Made by a program: the position numbers and the translations under genes
The notes under the pieces: model-generated
What the model saw: only the letters and a program-made list of their open reading frames with translations
Databases searched by the model: none
Told to the model about the DNA's origin: nothing
Shown: positions 16,371 through 24,877 of the stretch, piece by piece
Numbering within the stretch: position 1 is the stretch's first letter
Layout of the letters: each line of letters starts with the position of its first letter
Assembly: GCF_001422485.1 (NCBI RefSeq)
Contig: NZ_LMNF01000002.1
Location: forward strand, 124,001-188,000
Reading direction: 5' to 3'
DNA: 64,000 nucleotides
DNA from: Agreia sp. Leaf283
GTDB taxonomy: Bacteria > Actinomycetota > Actinomycetes > Actinomycetales > Microbacteriaceae

Positions 16371-17921
16371 TCAGTTAAGCCGTCGTCGGGCGGCGGTAGT
16401 GGTCAGGGAGAGCAGCAGTCCCGCGAGGCCGAGCCCCGACACGAGGAGTTCTATGCCCGCGCCCAGGAGGGTCGCCGGGCTTGTCTGAGTCGCGAGCGGA
16501 ACGTCCGCGATGATCGATCCGGCCTCGTAGGGGGCGATGGATGCGATGGTCGAGCCGTCGGGGGCGATGATCGCGCTGGTGCCCACCGTGGAGATGTTCA
16601 CGACGCTGCGCCCCGTCTCGACGGCACGGAGCCGGGCGATGGCCAACTGCTGCAGGTTCTCGTCGGTCTTGCCGAAGTCGGCATTGTTCGTCTGGGCCAG
16701 GATGACCTGGGCCCCGTCGCCCATCATCTCCCGGGCGACAGCGTCGTCGGTGATGTCGAAGCAGATGGAGATTCCCGCGATCACGCCGTTGATGTCGAAG
16801 ACGGTGTCGGTGGTTCCCTTCGAGTAGTCGCGCGTCACGAGGTCGACCAGGTCGGGAACGATCGCTCGGAAGATCGCTCGGGCGGGCATGTATTCGGCGA
16901 ACGGAACGGGGTGGCGCTTGTCGTAGTGGTCGACCGACCCGCTGCCGGCCTTCCAGAGCAGCGAGGTGTTGAAGTAGGCGTTCTCCGACGGGTTGGTGAT
17001 CGTGCCCACGATGAACGGCGCGTTCATGGCCTCGCTCAGGTAGTCGAGCTGGTTGGCCGCCAATTGCGATCGTGCGGGGTCGAGGTCGGAGCCGTTCTCG
17101 GGCCACACGACCATGTCGACCTTCTGATCGATGATCTTCAGCGTCTCGGCGGTCTGGTCGCTCAGCACGTCGCCTGCGGCCCGCCCGGAGAACAGCGACG
17201 CGTCGGTGTTGCCCTGCACGGCGGCGATGCGCGACGTGCCCTCTGTCGGCGCGTACCAGGCCGGCACCGCGAGCGTGGCGACGATGGCGACCGCGGCCCA
17301 CAGTGCTCGAGTTCTCGCGAGGACGCCGGGTGTGCGGGCGAGTTCGATGAGGAACGCGACGAGCCAGACCATCACGAAAGAGAGCCCGGAGAATCCGATC
17401 CAGGCCACGAGCGACGCGTACGGGCTCTCGGACTGGGAGAAGACGACGCGTCCCCACGAGAATCCGCCCTCGGGCCAGACGGCTGTGAGGGCCTCCCTGG
17501 CCGTCCAGAGTCCGGCGACCACGACGGGCAGCATCAGAAGCCGGATGCCGGTGCGCGGCCAGGTGATCGAGGCACGACCGTAGACGACGGCGATCAGCGC
17601 CGCGCCGATGGCGAAGAAGATCGACTGCAGAATCGCCAGGGCCAGCCACGGGATCGGCCCGAGATACAGCGTGAGCCAGAAGATGTGCACGCCCCAGAAG
17701 GAGAAGCCGCCGACGAGGCCGATCAGCAGAGCGCCCCAGAACCGCCGACCTATCAGGGAGACGAGCACGAGCCCGATTCCCAGGAACGTGACCGGCCAGA
17801 CATCCTTGTCGGGGAAGCCCGTGTCGAGGGCCACTCCCCCGGCCGCCGCCGTGAGGAGCGCGAGCCAGTACGGCATGATCGGGCGGGCGCGCTCGACGGC
17901 GCCTTCGACGACCATGCTCAC
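16371..17921 (-). CDS. lnt: Apolipoprotein N-acyltransferase
   Basis: Membrane enzyme that N-acylates the N-terminal cysteine of lipoproteins. About six N-terminal membrane helices (starting near YWLALLTAAAGGVALDTGF) are followed by a nitrilase-like periplasmic domain. The catalytic triad is visible as Glu in VVWPENGSD, Lys in YDKRHPVPFAEYMP and Cys in ISICFDI. The product is ~516 residues from the GTG at 17921 (overlapping the helY stop as GTGA) or 514 from the ATG at 17915. Unlike M. tuberculosis Ppm1 there is no fused or adjacent polyprenol-phosphate mannose synthase. Confidence 0.92.
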   Translation of the reverse strand: MSMVVEGAVERARPIMPYWLALLTAAAGGVALDTGFPDKDVWPVTFLGIGLVLVSLIGRRFWGALLIGLVGGFSFWGVHIFWLTLYLGPIPWLALAILQSIFFAIGAALIAVVYGRASITWPRTGIRLLMLPVVVAGLWTAREALTAVWPEGGFSWGRVVFSQSESPYASLVAWIGFSGLSFVMVWLVAFLIELARTPGVLARTRALWAAVAIVATLAVPAWYAPTEGTSRIAAVQGNTDASLFSGRAAGDVLSDQTAETLKIIDQKVDMVVWPENGSDLDPARSQLAANQLDYLSEAMNAPFIVGTITNPSENAYFNTSLLWKAGSGSVDHYDKRHPVPFAEYMPARAIFRAIVPDLVDLVTRDYSKGTTDTVFDINGVIAGISICFDITDDAVAREMMGDGAQVILAQTNNADFGKTDENLQQLAIARLRAVETGRSVVNISTVGTSAIIAPDGSTIASIAPYEAGSIIADVPLATQTSPATLLGAGIELLVSGLGLAGLLLSLTTTAARRRLN

Positions 17922-20374
17922 GCCACCGACGAGTAGGCCACGATGCCGCGGCGGATGAGGTCGAGCGCGTCGCGGGCGGTTCGGGCTATCCGCGCATCCG
18001 GTTGTCCCTGGAGCTGGTCGAGCAGGTCGATGGTCTGCTTCGTCCAGCGCACGAAGTCTCCCGCCTGCATGTCGGCGTCGACCAGCACGTCGTCGAGTCG
18101 GGCGCCGCGGGCCCACTGGTGCATGGCCAGGCTGAGCCCGGTGGAGAGCGGAGCGCCCTCGGGCAGCCGGTGCCGCGCCTCGAGCTGCTGAAGCGAATCG
18201 AGGATGTGCCGGGTCGACTCGAGCGCTGCCCGGAACGTTCCCCGGGGAAGGAAGCGGTCGGCCCCCTCGTTCTCCTCCCGGCGCGGCTCGTAGACCAGGG
18301 CGCAGGCGATAGCGGCGAGTCCGGCCGCGTCGAGGTCTTTCCAGGCCTGTCTGCGCAGGCACTCGGCCACCAGCAGGTCTCGTTCGCCGTAGATGCGCTT
18401 CAGCGTTCGTCCCGTCGGCGTCAGGGTCATCTCGCCGTCGCCCTGCTCCGAGAGGTACCCGAGCTCGACGAGCACATCGGTGACGCGGTCGAAGACCTTG
18501 GAGATGGCTCCGGTCCGTGTGCTGATCTGCTGTGCGAGGCGGTCGGTCTCCTTCTTGAGGCGCCACCACCGCTCGGCCCACCGCGCGTGCTGCTCCCTGT
18601 CGGGGCACGAGTGCACGGGGTGCACCTTCAGCCTGCGACGGAGGTCGTTGATCTTCTTGGCCCTGGCGTCGCGATCGGCTCGGGACTGGCTGTCGGCGCG
18701 ACCGGCTCCCGAGCGCTCGAGGTCGGTGATCTCGCGTCTGAGTGCCGCATACTCCGAGAAGTCGCCCCGGTCGCAGGCCATCGAGCGCGCATAGCCCGCG
18801 AGCGACTCCTCTTGCGAACGCAGCTTGCGGGCGAGGTCGACGACCGCCCTGTCGGCCTGGAACTGGGCGAACGACGACTCGAGGCTCTCGCGCGTGCGGG
18901 CGCGACCGAACTGCTCGATGAGGTTGACGGCCATGTTGTACGTGGGGCGGAAGCTCGAGTTGAGGGGGTAGCTGCGCCTCGACGCCAGCGAGGCGATCGC
19001 CTGGGGGTCGAGCCCTTCTCTCCACTGGATGACGGAGTGGCCCTCCACGTCGATACCCCGGCGTCCTGCCCGACCCGTGAGCTGCGTGTACTCCCCCGGT
19101 GTGATGGGCACGCGGGCCTCGCCGTTGAACTTCTCGAGCTTCTCGAGAACGACGGTGCGTGCCGGCATGTTGATTCCGAGAGCCAGGGTCTCGGTCGCGA
19201 AGACGACCTTCACCAGCTTCTTCTGGAACAGCTCTTCGACGACCTCTTTGAAGGCGGGAAGCAGACCGGCATGATGGGCGGCCACGCCGCGCTGGAGGCC
19301 CTCGAGCCATTCCCAGTAGCCGAGCACGGCCAGGTCCTCGTCGAGGATCGTGCGGCAGCGCTCCTCTACGATGTCGCGGATCTCGTCGCGCTCGTCGGCC
19401 GTGGTGAGCCGGATGCCGGCTCGCAGCACCTGCTTGACGGCCTGGTCGCATCCGACCCTCGAGAACACGAAGAAGATCGCCGGCAGCAGATTCTGCCGAT
19501 CGAGCATCTCGATGACCTCTGGTCTGTCGGCGCGCTCCTGCGCCGCGCCACCGCGGTGGTACGACCCGCCGCCGCGCCGGTCGCGTGAACCGCCCCGTCG
19601 ATTCGATCCCTGGGGCATCGAGTTGCGGGCGATGCGCAGGAGTTCCGGATTGACTCTGTTCGTCGCCGCCTTGCCTGTGGCGTCGAACAGGTCGATGAGT
19701 TTGCTGCGCACCATCACGTGCTGGTCGAGGGGAACAGGCCTCTCTTCTGACACGATCACGGACGTTTCGCCGCGAACCGCCTGCAGCCAGTCGCCGAACT
19801 CCTCGGCGTTCGAGACGGTCGCGCTCAGCGACACGAGGCGCACGTCGGAGGACAGGTGGATGATCACCTCTTCCCAGACCGCACCACGGAATCGGTCGGC
19901 GAGGTAGTGCACCTCGTCCATCACGACGTAGGCCAGGTCGGTGAGCAGATCGGAATCGGCGTAGATCATGTTGCGCAGCACCTCGGTGGTCATCACCACG
20001 ATGCGCGCCGACGCGTTGATGTTCGTGTCGCCGGTGAGCAGTCCGACGTTCTCCGGGCCGTACTCGGCCGTGAACTCCTGGAACTTCTGGTTGCTCAGGG
20101 CCTTGATCGGGGCGGTGTAGAAGACCTTCGCCCTCTTCTGCTGCATCGCCACATAGACGGCGAACTCCGCCACGACCGTCTTGCCCGCGCCGGTGGGCGC
20201 AGCGACGAGCACGCTGTCGCCTCCCTCGAGCGCGCCACAGGCCTCGAGCTGGAAGGTGTCGAGGCCGAAGTTCTTCTGCGCGGCGAAGGCGTCGAGCAGG
20301 GGCCGGCCCCCTCTCGCCCGACTGCGCGCATAGCGTTCGGAGGGCGACAGGGTGGCGGGATCGGATGCGGGCAT
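17918..20374 (-). CDS. helY: DEVH-box SKI2-type RNA helicase HelY
   Basis: Superfamily 2 helicase related to Mtr4/Ski2, probably acting on RNA. The 818-residue protein has Walker A APTGAGKTV (59-67), the DEVH box in VVMDEVHYLADRF, SLSATVSNAEEF (motif III) and QLTGRAGRRGIDVEG (motif VI), then a long helical C-terminal region. A charged insert SNRRGGSRDRRGGGSYHRGG sits between the RecA-like domains and may contact nucleic acid. The ATG at 20374 overlaps the tatC stop (TGATG). The pafBC-tatAC-helY order is conserved in actinobacteria. Confidence 0.93.
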   Translation of the reverse strand: MPASDPATLSPSERYARSRARGGRPLLDAFAAQKNFGLDTFQLEACGALEGGDSVLVAAPTGAGKTVVAEFAVYVAMQQKRAKVFYTAPIKALSNQKFQEFTAEYGPENVGLLTGDTNINASARIVVMTTEVLRNMIYADSDLLTDLAYVVMDEVHYLADRFRGAVWEEVIIHLSSDVRLVSLSATVSNAEEFGDWLQAVRGETSVIVSEERPVPLDQHVMVRSKLIDLFDATGKAATNRVNPELLRIARNSMPQGSNRRGGSRDRRGGGSYHRGGAAQERADRPEVIEMLDRQNLLPAIFFVFSRVGCDQAVKQVLRAGIRLTTADERDEIRDIVEERCRTILDEDLAVLGYWEWLEGLQRGVAAHHAGLLPAFKEVVEELFQKKLVKVVFATETLALGINMPARTVVLEKLEKFNGEARVPITPGEYTQLTGRAGRRGIDVEGHSVIQWREGLDPQAIASLASRRSYPLNSSFRPTYNMAVNLIEQFGRARTRESLESSFAQFQADRAVVDLARKLRSQEESLAGYARSMACDRGDFSEYAALRREITDLERSGAGRADSQSRADRDARAKKINDLRRRLKVHPVHSCPDREQHARWAERWWRLKKETDRLAQQISTRTGAISKVFDRVTDVLVELGYLSEQGDGEMTLTPTGRTLKRIYGERDLLVAECLRRQAWKDLDAAGLAAIACALVYEPRREENEGADRFLPRGTFRAALESTRHILDSLQQLEARHRLPEGAPLSTGLSLAMHQWARGARLDDVLVDADMQAGDFVRWTKQTIDLLDQLQGQPDARIARTARDALDLIRRGIVAYSSVA

Positions 20375-21168
20375 CAGGCGGCCAATTCGGTTTCGAGGCG
20401 GCTGGCGGCCCGGGCGACGCGCCAGTCGTGGATCCACGCGACGCCGTAGGCCGCGAAGTAGAGCACGACCATGGGGATCGCGAGGAGGATCATCGCCGTG
20501 GGGTCGGCGGCGGGGGTGGCGATGGCCGTGAAGAGCACGATGGCGAGGATCGCGATGCGCCAGGACTTGATGATCGACGAGGCGCTGAGCACTCCGACGA
20601 AGTTGAGCAGCACGAGGAAGACGGGGAGGACGAACGCGATTCCGACGGCGAGCACGAGCTTGAGCACGAAGTCGTAGTAGCCGCGAGCCGTGATCAGGTT
20701 CGTGTCCTCAGACGGCGCGAAGCTCGCAAGCAGCACGACGATGTGGGGCAGCACGTACCACCCGGCGACGCAGCCGGCGAGGAACAGAGGAATGGACGCG
20801 CCGAGGAACCCGACGCTGTAGAGCTTCTCGCGCCGGGTGAGCCCGGGTACGAGGAACGCCCAGATCTGGTAGAGCCAGACGGGCGACGACACGACGAAGC
20901 CGATCGTCAACGCGATCTGCACCTTGAGGTCGAACGCCCCGCCGATGTTGTCCCAGTTGATGCTGGCGACCCGGCCCTGCTGCTCGCCGATCTCAGTGAT
21001 CGGACCGCGGATCGCGTCGAGCACGAGGTCGGAGAGGAACCAGCCGGCGACAGCACCGAGCACGATGCCGATGGCGGCGATGAACAGCCTCTTGCGTAAC
21101 TCGAGGAGATGCGCGCCGAGAGACATGCGCCCCTCGCGATTGGCACGCCGCTGTGTTCGGGCGGCCAC
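20374..21168 (-). CDS. tatC: Sec-independent translocase subunit TatC
   Basis: Core membrane subunit of the twin-arginine translocase, which recognises RR signal peptides of folded proteins. The 264-residue protein has six membrane helices and the family opening RMSLGAHLLELRKRLFIAAIG, with the loop FLVPGLTRREK after helix 2. The GTG at 21168 starts 5 bases after the tatA stop; an internal ATG at 21126 with GAGGGG upstream is an alternative start. It is coupled to helY downstream. Confidence 0.95.
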   Translation of the reverse strand: MAARTQRRANREGRMSLGAHLLELRKRLFIAAIGIVLGAVAGWFLSDLVLDAIRGPITEIGEQQGRVASINWDNIGGAFDLKVQIALTIGFVVSSPVWLYQIWAFLVPGLTRREKLYSVGFLGASIPLFLAGCVAGWYVLPHIVVLLASFAPSEDTNLITARGYYDFVLKLVLAVGIAFVLPVFLVLLNFVGVLSASSIIKSWRIAILAIVLFTAIATPAADPTAMILLAIPMVVLYFAAYGVAWIHDWRVARAASRLETELAA

Positions 21169-21173
21169 CGTGC

Positions 21174-21434
21174 CTAGGGCTTTGGCTTGGACTCAGGCGA
21201 GACGACGCTCGGCGTCTGGTCGGCGACCGGCGCGGCCTGTGCGGAGGAATCGGACGCAGTGGAGTCTGACGGCGACGAGTTCTCGTCTTTCATCGTCTTG
21301 ACCTCGTTGCGGAAGATGCGCATCGACTGGCCGAGGCTGCGGGCGAGGCCGGGAAGCTTCGGCGCACCGAACAGCAAGACGACGACGACGAGGATGATGA
21401 GTAGGTGGGGCCACCCAAATGCATTACCGAGCAT
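21174..21434 (-). CDS. tatA: Twin-arginine translocase subunit TatA
   Basis: Pore-forming subunit of the Tat translocase. The 86-residue protein has a single N-terminal helix (HLLIILVVVVLLFGAPKLP), the amphipathic helix LARSLGQSMRIFRNEVK, and a long acidic, Ser/Pro-rich tail. The FGAPKLP hinge is the family hallmark. Its start overlaps the preceding small gene by 11 bp, so it is translated within the pafBC-tatAC-helY-lnt operon. Confidence 0.95.
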   Translation of the reverse strand: MLGNAFGWPHLLIILVVVVLLFGAPKLPGLARSLGQSMRIFRNEVKTMKDENSSPSDSTASDSSAQAAPVADQTPSVVSPESKPKP

Positions 21435-21768
21435 CGGTCCGTCCTTCCCAGGCGTGTGGTGCGGTTATCAGTCTACCCCGCGCCAGGCGGGTGTCCCTGC
21501 GAAGCTGCCGCATGGTCGCCCGGCGGTCCCGTTCGCGATCCCGACGGTTCGCCACCGTCGAGTACCCGTCGAGGATGGCGTTCGGCGGTGCGTCCGCAGT
21601 GAGTTCGTCGACGTTGCGCTGCAGAAGGTCGATCTTGTCGGTCAGTCGTTCCAGTTCCTCGACGACCGCGATCCCCTTGCGGAAGAGACGCCACCCGGAG
21701 TACCCGATCGTGCCCACCAGCGCCAGCGCCAGCACGAGCCAGATCACGATCCACGACCACCACTGCAT
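21424..21768 (-). CDS. Small single-helix membrane protein between pafC and tatA
   Basis: A 114-residue protein that I do not recognise as a named family. It has one N-terminal membrane helix (WWSWIVIWLVLALALVGTIG), a short coiled-coil-like stretch (VVEELERLTDKIDLLQRNVD) and a basic Arg-rich C-terminal tail. It lies 9 bp after the pafC stop and overlaps tatA by 11 bp, so it is translated with the operon. It is probably real, given position and overlap, but its role is unknown; a bitopic protein working with Tat or the envelope is conceivable. Confidence 0.75.
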   Translation of the reverse strand: MQWWSWIVIWLVLALALVGTIGYSGWRLFRKGIAVVEELERLTDKIDLLQRNVDELTADAPPNAILDGYSTVANRRDRERDRRATMRQLRRDTRLARGRLITAPHAWEGRTDAR

Positions 21769-21777
21769 CGTGACAGC

Positions 21778-22797
21778 CTACGCGTTCGCGATCGAGGGGT
21801 ACTCGTCGGTCGGGGCAGGATACGCCGCCCGGGCGTCGACGGCCCACTGTCGCACGGCTTGCCGGGCCTCGGGAGGGTCGACCACGCGGGCTACTCCCGC
21901 GAGCCCCGCGACGAGTCGGGTGAGGCCGTGGAAATGCGCGACGCGAACGGATGCCCGGCTCAGCTCCCCGACGCGGGTCACCCGGGTGCCCTCGGGCACG
22001 AACTCCCCCAGCAGGCCGAGCGCCTCCGGTCGGAATTCGAGGACGACGGTCGTGTGCTCGCCCGAGGTGTCGAAGAGCGAGTCGCTGAGGGCCACGTCGG
22101 ACGGCCGATGCTCGATGGGCAGCCCGGTGACACTCAGGCCGTCGATGCGGTCGAGGCGGAACGTGCGAACGGATTCGCGCGAGTGATCCCAGGCCCGCAG
22201 GTACCAGTCGTCGTCGTCGGAGTCGAGGCGCAGGGGGTCGACGCGTCGATGCTCCGACTGGCCCTTCGAGTCCCGGTAGTCGAACTCGAGCTGCATGCCC
22301 CGCGACAGCGCGTCGCCGATACGGGCGAAGGAGTCGTTCGTCGCCGCCGGCGAGACGATCAGTTGGCTCGGCGTCTCCGATGCGCCCCGAGCCAGCTTGG
22401 CGGCCAGGCTCGAATACGCGGCGGAGTCGACGTTCTCGGGCAAGGACTGGAGGTACTGCAGACCGGCGATGAGCGCCGACGCCTCGCGTGCGGAGAAGCG
22501 CGGCGAGTCGTCGATGGCGACGAGCTGGGTGATGATGATCTCGTTCTCATCGAAGGCGTCCCAGTCGATGTCGAACAGGTCGCCGTGCTGGTAGTTGCTG
22601 TCGCTTCCCGGCACGCCGGAGACGGCGATCAGCAGGACCGCCTCACGGATCGTCTGCTGCGAGACCCCGAAGTGCCGCGCGGCGTCGCTCACGCTCACCT
22701 GGGTCTGCTGGATCAGGTAGGGAACGAGCGAGAGCAGGAAGGTCAGCTTGTCCTGGGCGTGATGGAAGCCGCCGGGAGTGTTCTGGTCGGCGCTCAT
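21778..22797 (-). CDS. pafC: WYL-domain transcriptional regulator PafC
   Basis: Partner of PafB in the heterodimeric PafBC activator of the LexA-independent DNA-damage response of actinobacteria. The 339-residue protein has an N-terminal winged helix (VSVSDAARHFGVSQQTIREA), a WYL domain (DPLRLDSDDDDWYLRAWDH) and a C-terminal WCX region. The ATG overlaps the pafB stop as ATGA, as expected for co-translated partners. Confidence 0.93.
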   Translation of the reverse strand: MSADQNTPGGFHHAQDKLTFLLSLVPYLIQQTQVSVSDAARHFGVSQQTIREAVLLIAVSGVPGSDSNYQHGDLFDIDWDAFDENEIIITQLVAIDDSPRFSAREASALIAGLQYLQSLPENVDSAAYSSLAAKLARGASETPSQLIVSPAATNDSFARIGDALSRGMQLEFDYRDSKGQSEHRRVDPLRLDSDDDDWYLRAWDHSRESVRTFRLDRIDGLSVTGLPIEHRPSDVALSDSLFDTSGEHTTVVLEFRPEALGLLGEFVPEGTRVTRVGELSRASVRVAHFHGLTRLVAGLAGVARVVDPPEARQAVRQWAVDARAAYPAPTDEYPSIANA

Positions 22798-23843
22798 ACG
22801 GCATCCGTCTCGTCTGAGTGGCTCGCGATGATGGCGGCGAGCCGGTCGCGAACGGCCGTGACGAGACCCGTCGGGGAGATCACGACCACCTCGGGCCCGA
22901 AGGCGGCGAGGTCGTCGGCCAGTACGGCGAGGTCGGTGTAGTGCAGTGCGATCGTGCCGTCCGGGTTCCGGATGCTGCCCCGCCGCTTGCCGAGACGGGA
23001 TTCGGCATCGGTGCCGGGCCGCACCGAGACGTGCGCGACGTGGGTGCGCCAGATCTCGTCGAGTTCGGCGAGGGCGTCGTCGCCGGCCGTCGCCGAGGCC
23101 GTCTGGGGTGACGGCGTGCGTGTGACGACGACGGGACCGACGATCCTCGACAGAAGGAAGGTGCGCGGGGCATCCGCCTTCTGATCGAAGGCCTGGAGAT
23201 ACCACCGACCCTGGTGCTGCACGACCGCCGCCGGCGCGACGAGTCTCTCGCGGGCATTCAGCTCGCCCGGCTTGAGATAGCTGAAGCGAACGAGCACGGC
23301 CTTGTCGAGAGCGTCGGTCAGCGGCCCGAAGGCGGCATCGCGGGTGCGGATGCGCGGCGCATAGCCGATGAGCTGCTTGCTGCCCTCCGTGCCCAGGGAC
23401 CTCAGTTTGAGCAGGGCCCTGCGGGACTCACCCGAGAGCGAGCCCTCCCGCCAGACCATGGCAGCCAGGTTCAGCAGCGTGGTCTCCTCCGGTGTGAAGG
23501 AGATGTCGGCAGGAAGGTCGTAGTCGCCTTTGGAGATGCGGTAGCGAAGGGCCTGGTTGTTTCCCGGATCGGTCGGCGACTCAAGGGTCTCCAGCGGCAC
23601 CCCGAGTTCGCGGATGTCGTCCTTGTCGCGTTCGAACTGTCGCTCGAGGCTCGAGTTGTCGCCGCCGGGAACGAACTTCTGCCGGTAGCCCTGCACGGCG
23701 CCCAGGATCTCCGCCTTGGTGAGTCCGATCTCCGTGGAGACCAGAGCCAGCACGAGACTGAAGAGCCGCTCCTCCACCGCTACCGCAGCGGCAGAGGCGT
23801 CACTCGACGGGATCGATGGGGAGGACTCGGGCACGGACTTCAT
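22794..23843 (-). CDS. pafB: WYL-domain transcriptional regulator PafB
   Basis: First subunit of the PafBC DNA-damage regulator. The 349-residue protein has an N-terminal winged helix (GLTKAEILGAVQGYRQKF), a WYL domain with LVAPAAVVQHQGRWYLQAFD, and a C-terminal WCX region. In mycobacteria the gene is transcribed next to the pupylation ligase pafA; here an FKBP lipoprotein gene is directly upstream and no pafA is present. ATG start; the 42 bp gap upstream suggests its own promoter or continuation from the FKBP gene. Confidence 0.93.
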   Translation of the reverse strand: MKSVPESSPSIPSSDASAAAVAVEERLFSLVLALVSTEIGLTKAEILGAVQGYRQKFVPGGDNSSLERQFERDKDDIRELGVPLETLESPTDPGNNQALRYRISKGDYDLPADISFTPEETTLLNLAAMVWREGSLSGESRRALLKLRSLGTEGSKQLIGYAPRIRTRDAAFGPLTDALDKAVLVRFSYLKPGELNARERLVAPAAVVQHQGRWYLQAFDQKADAPRTFLLSRIVGPVVVTRTPSPQTASATAGDDALAELDEIWRTHVAHVSVRPGTDAESRLGKRRGSIRNPDGTIALHYTDLAVLADDLAAFGPEVVVISPTGLVTAVRDRLAAIIASHSDETDAV

Positions 23844-23884
23844 TTTAGTGCGCCGGCCGCCCGCGGCGGCCGAGGCCGAGCCGC

Positions 23885-24850
23885 TCAGGAGGCCGGGTTG
23901 GCGCCGAGGATGTCGACGACATACACGAGCGTCGATCCGGCGGGAGCACCGGTCGTTCCCGTGTCTCCGAAGCCATCGGCCGGGGGCACGACCACGAGTA
24001 CCTGCGACCCGACTGTCTGGCCGACCAGCGCCTTCAGGAGTCCGGGAACCACGCCATTCTGGTCCGTCGAGATGTCGGAGGCGCGAATCTGCGTCGCCAT
24101 GCCGTCTGCCCAGCTGGAGGAGAACACCGACTTGTCGTCCCAGACGACGCCGAGCGACTGGACCACGAGGACATCTCCCTCGGCGACTGTGGCTCCCGAG
24201 CCCTTCTTCAGGGTCGTGTACCGGAGGTCGGTGGGAATCGTGCCGGAGGGGATGGTGACGCCGGGGCGGCCGTCGGGGGCCGTGACGACGCTGGGGAAGC
24301 CGGCCTCGGCCGGCTCCGCCGCGCCGGTGGCGGCACCCGGGTACACCGAGGTGATGTCGAAGAGGTAGGCATCGGCGGTGTCACCGGCAGGAACCTGCGT
24401 GGCGTCGGTCGTGGCCTCGGCCGTAGGGATGACGGCGGCGATGCGATCTCCCGCGCGAGCGCAGGCGAGGGCGTCGGTGAATCCGGGAGGGGTGACCTTC
24501 TCATCGAGCGTGATCATGAAGGGGGTCTGCTGGGCCGACGAGGTGTCTGTGCCGGAGGCCAGCACCGCCTTGCCCCAGATCACGTCGCCCACCTGGGCGG
24601 CAGGGCCCGAGCCCGCCGTGAGGACCGAGCGCTCGGTCTTCTTCGACACGAGGGGCGTGGCGAAATCGAGGGTGGCCGCCCCGGGGTCGCCCGCGGCGGT
24701 GATGGTCTCCGAGGCGGAGCCGGGCTGTGCCAGGGGCGAGCAGTCGCCGTCGGCGAGACCCGATGTGGTCGACGCGCAGGCCGACAGGGTGGCGAGAAGA
24801 CCCGCGGACAGAATGAGCGCGAGTGACTTGCGCACGGATCCTCTTTTCAC
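23885..24850 (-). CDS. FKBP-type peptidyl-prolyl isomerase lipoprotein
   Basis: A secreted, lipid-anchored protein with a signal peptide ending in the lipobox LSAC, followed by two FKBP-like halves. The C-terminal one is recognisable as VAEGDVLVVQSLGVVWDDK, VPGLLKALVGQTVGSQVLVV and the final GSTLVYVVDIL. The start is uncertain: the GTG at 24850 is used, and the GTG at 24835 has AGAGGA close before it. A TAAACT -10-like box overlaps the trmI stop at 24875-24880. FKBP genes next to pafBC are also found in Streptomyces, beside pafA. Confidence 0.87.
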   Translation of the reverse strand: MKRGSVRKSLALILSAGLLATLSACASTTSGLADGDCSPLAQPGSASETITAAGDPGAATLDFATPLVSKKTERSVLTAGSGPAAQVGDVIWGKAVLASGTDTSSAQQTPFMITLDEKVTPPGFTDALACARAGDRIAAVIPTAEATTDATQVPAGDTADAYLFDITSVYPGAATGAAEPAEAGFPSVVTAPDGRPGVTIPSGTIPTDLRYTTLKKGSGATVAEGDVLVVQSLGVVWDDKSVFSSSWADGMATQIRASDISTDQNGVVPGLLKALVGQTVGSQVLVVVPPADGFGDTGTTGAPAGSTLVYVVDILGANPAS

Positions 24851-24877
24851 TGGTGGTTGAGCGGACAACAGCTTAGT

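Noticed and set aside
16371-19451. A 1026-residue open frame covering lnt plus half of helY on the minus strand
   Set aside because: Only the C-terminal ~515 residues match a family (Lnt). The rest is an Arg/Pro-rich shadow of helY in another frame, a usual effect of high GC.
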